The notes under the pieces: model-generated
Database searches by the model: none
Told to the model about the DNA's origin: nothing
Seen by the model: only the letters and a program-made list of their open reading frames with translations
Translations under genes and position numbers: made by a program
Assembly: GCA_905373295.1 (NCBI GenBank)
Contig: CAJPSJ010000093.1
Coordinates: forward strand, 1-7,369
Direction: 5' to 3'
Length of the DNA stretch: 7,369 bases
Origin: an uncultured Campylobacter sp.
Lineage (GTDB): Bacteria > Campylobacterota > Campylobacteria > Campylobacterales > Campylobacteraceae
In this document: positions 6,168-7,369 of the stretch, in pieces
Position numbering within the stretch: position 1 is the first letter of the stretch
How the letters are laid out: every line of letters begins with the position of its first letter

Positions 6168-6207
6168 AGATTTATGGTTTATGAGAAACGAAGTTTCGAA
6201 TAAATCT
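6168..6207 (+). repeat. Nested inverted repeat in the 16S leader
   Basis: AGATTTAT (6168-6175) pairs with ATAAATCT (6200-6207). Inside it GAAAC-GAA-GTTTC (6185-6197) makes a second short stem. It lies between the 14-bp hairpin and the GC-rich tandem hairpins. Confidence 0.4.
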
Positions 6208-6228
6208 TTGTAACTTTAGGTGGGTGCA

Positions 6229-6273
6229 GGGAGCGAAAGCTCCCGCTCGCAGTAACGGCTTTGCCGTTGCGAG
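6229..6273 (+). repeat. Tandem GC-rich hairpins directly before mature 16S
   Basis: The first hairpin is GGGAGC-GAAA-GCTCCC (6229-6244), six pairs with a GNRA tetraloop. The second begins one base later: CTCGCA (6246-6251) plus ACGGC (6255-6259) pair with GCCGT (6263-6267) plus TGCGAG (6268-6273), with a three-base bulge and TTT loop. They end about eight bases before the 16S 5' end, so they probably belong to the pre-16S processing or folding region. Confidence 0.6.
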
Positions 6274-6280
6274 AAGTATA

Positions 6281-7369
<1,089 letters not shown>

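Larger units (their letters stand above)
5546..6280. other. 735-bp non-coding region: sppA terminator, rRNA promoter and structured 16S leader
   Basis: I find no open frame here with a ribosome binding site and believable protein sequence, and no tRNA cloverleaf. The region is strongly A/T-rich except for a GC-rich island at 6221-6273 just before 16S. It holds the terminator of sppA, a TATAAT box at 5754-5759, and then a series of inverted repeats, listed separately, that would be transcribed as pre-16S leader if that promoter is the one used. Confidence 0.75.

Noticed and set aside
5546..6280. Possible tRNA or small protein gene before 16S
   Set aside because: No cloverleaf with a GTTCRA arm was seen, and the few ATG-started frames close within a few codons.

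Overview
The window looks chromosomal and comes from a Campylobacter or close relative. A 16S rRNA gene of epsilonproteobacterial type fills the right end. The protein genes follow the aroQ-pepQ-folK-(flhF)-flhG order that I recall from Helicobacter and Campylobacter. The mixed base composition (GC-rich codons with many AAATTT words) and the lost flagellar neighbours would suit a non-motile, higher-GC species such as C. gracilis. That species name is an inference from memory and was not tested.

Layout. Positions 1-378 (minus) hold the N-terminal part of a LOG-family Rossmann protein that runs off the left edge. Positions 494-3286 (minus) hold a tightly packed operon, transcribed right to left: aroQ (type II 3-dehydroquinase), pepQ (M24 metallopeptidase), folK (HPPK, folate synthesis) and a diverged flhG-like ParA/MinD ATPase. 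Neighbouring genes overlap or lie 2 bp apart. A 172-bp divergent promoter region (3287-3458) separates this operon from a plus-strand pair: an amidohydrolase of the aminofutalosine-deaminase type (3459-4676, probably menaquinone-related) and sppA (4664-5545, a membrane-anchored S49 signal-peptide peptidase). A nested-hairpin terminator-like structure follows sppA. Positions 5546-6280 have no credible protein gene. They hold a candidate rRNA promoter and a leader rich in inverted repeats. The first ~1089 nt of 16S rRNA run from about 6281 off the right edge.

How the genes work together. aroQ (shikimate pathway) and folK (folate) are linked through chorismate, which also feeds the futalosine menaquinone route to which the divergent amidohydrolase probably belongs. 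The operon is therefore mostly housekeeping metabolism with one flagellar-type gene at its tail.

Most interesting point. The flhG-like gene abuts folK directly, in the place where flhF normally sits. It lacks the N-terminal FlhF-activating helix and has replaced the conserved Asp-x-Asp after the first strand with Glu-Ala-Pro, yet it keeps an intact reading frame, the deviant Walker A, Walker B and a possible C-terminal membrane-targeting helix. It looks like a flagellar-number/division ATPase kept, and perhaps repurposed, after the flagellar genes were lost from this locus. A second genome-scale signal is the roughly sevenfold excess of RAATTY words.
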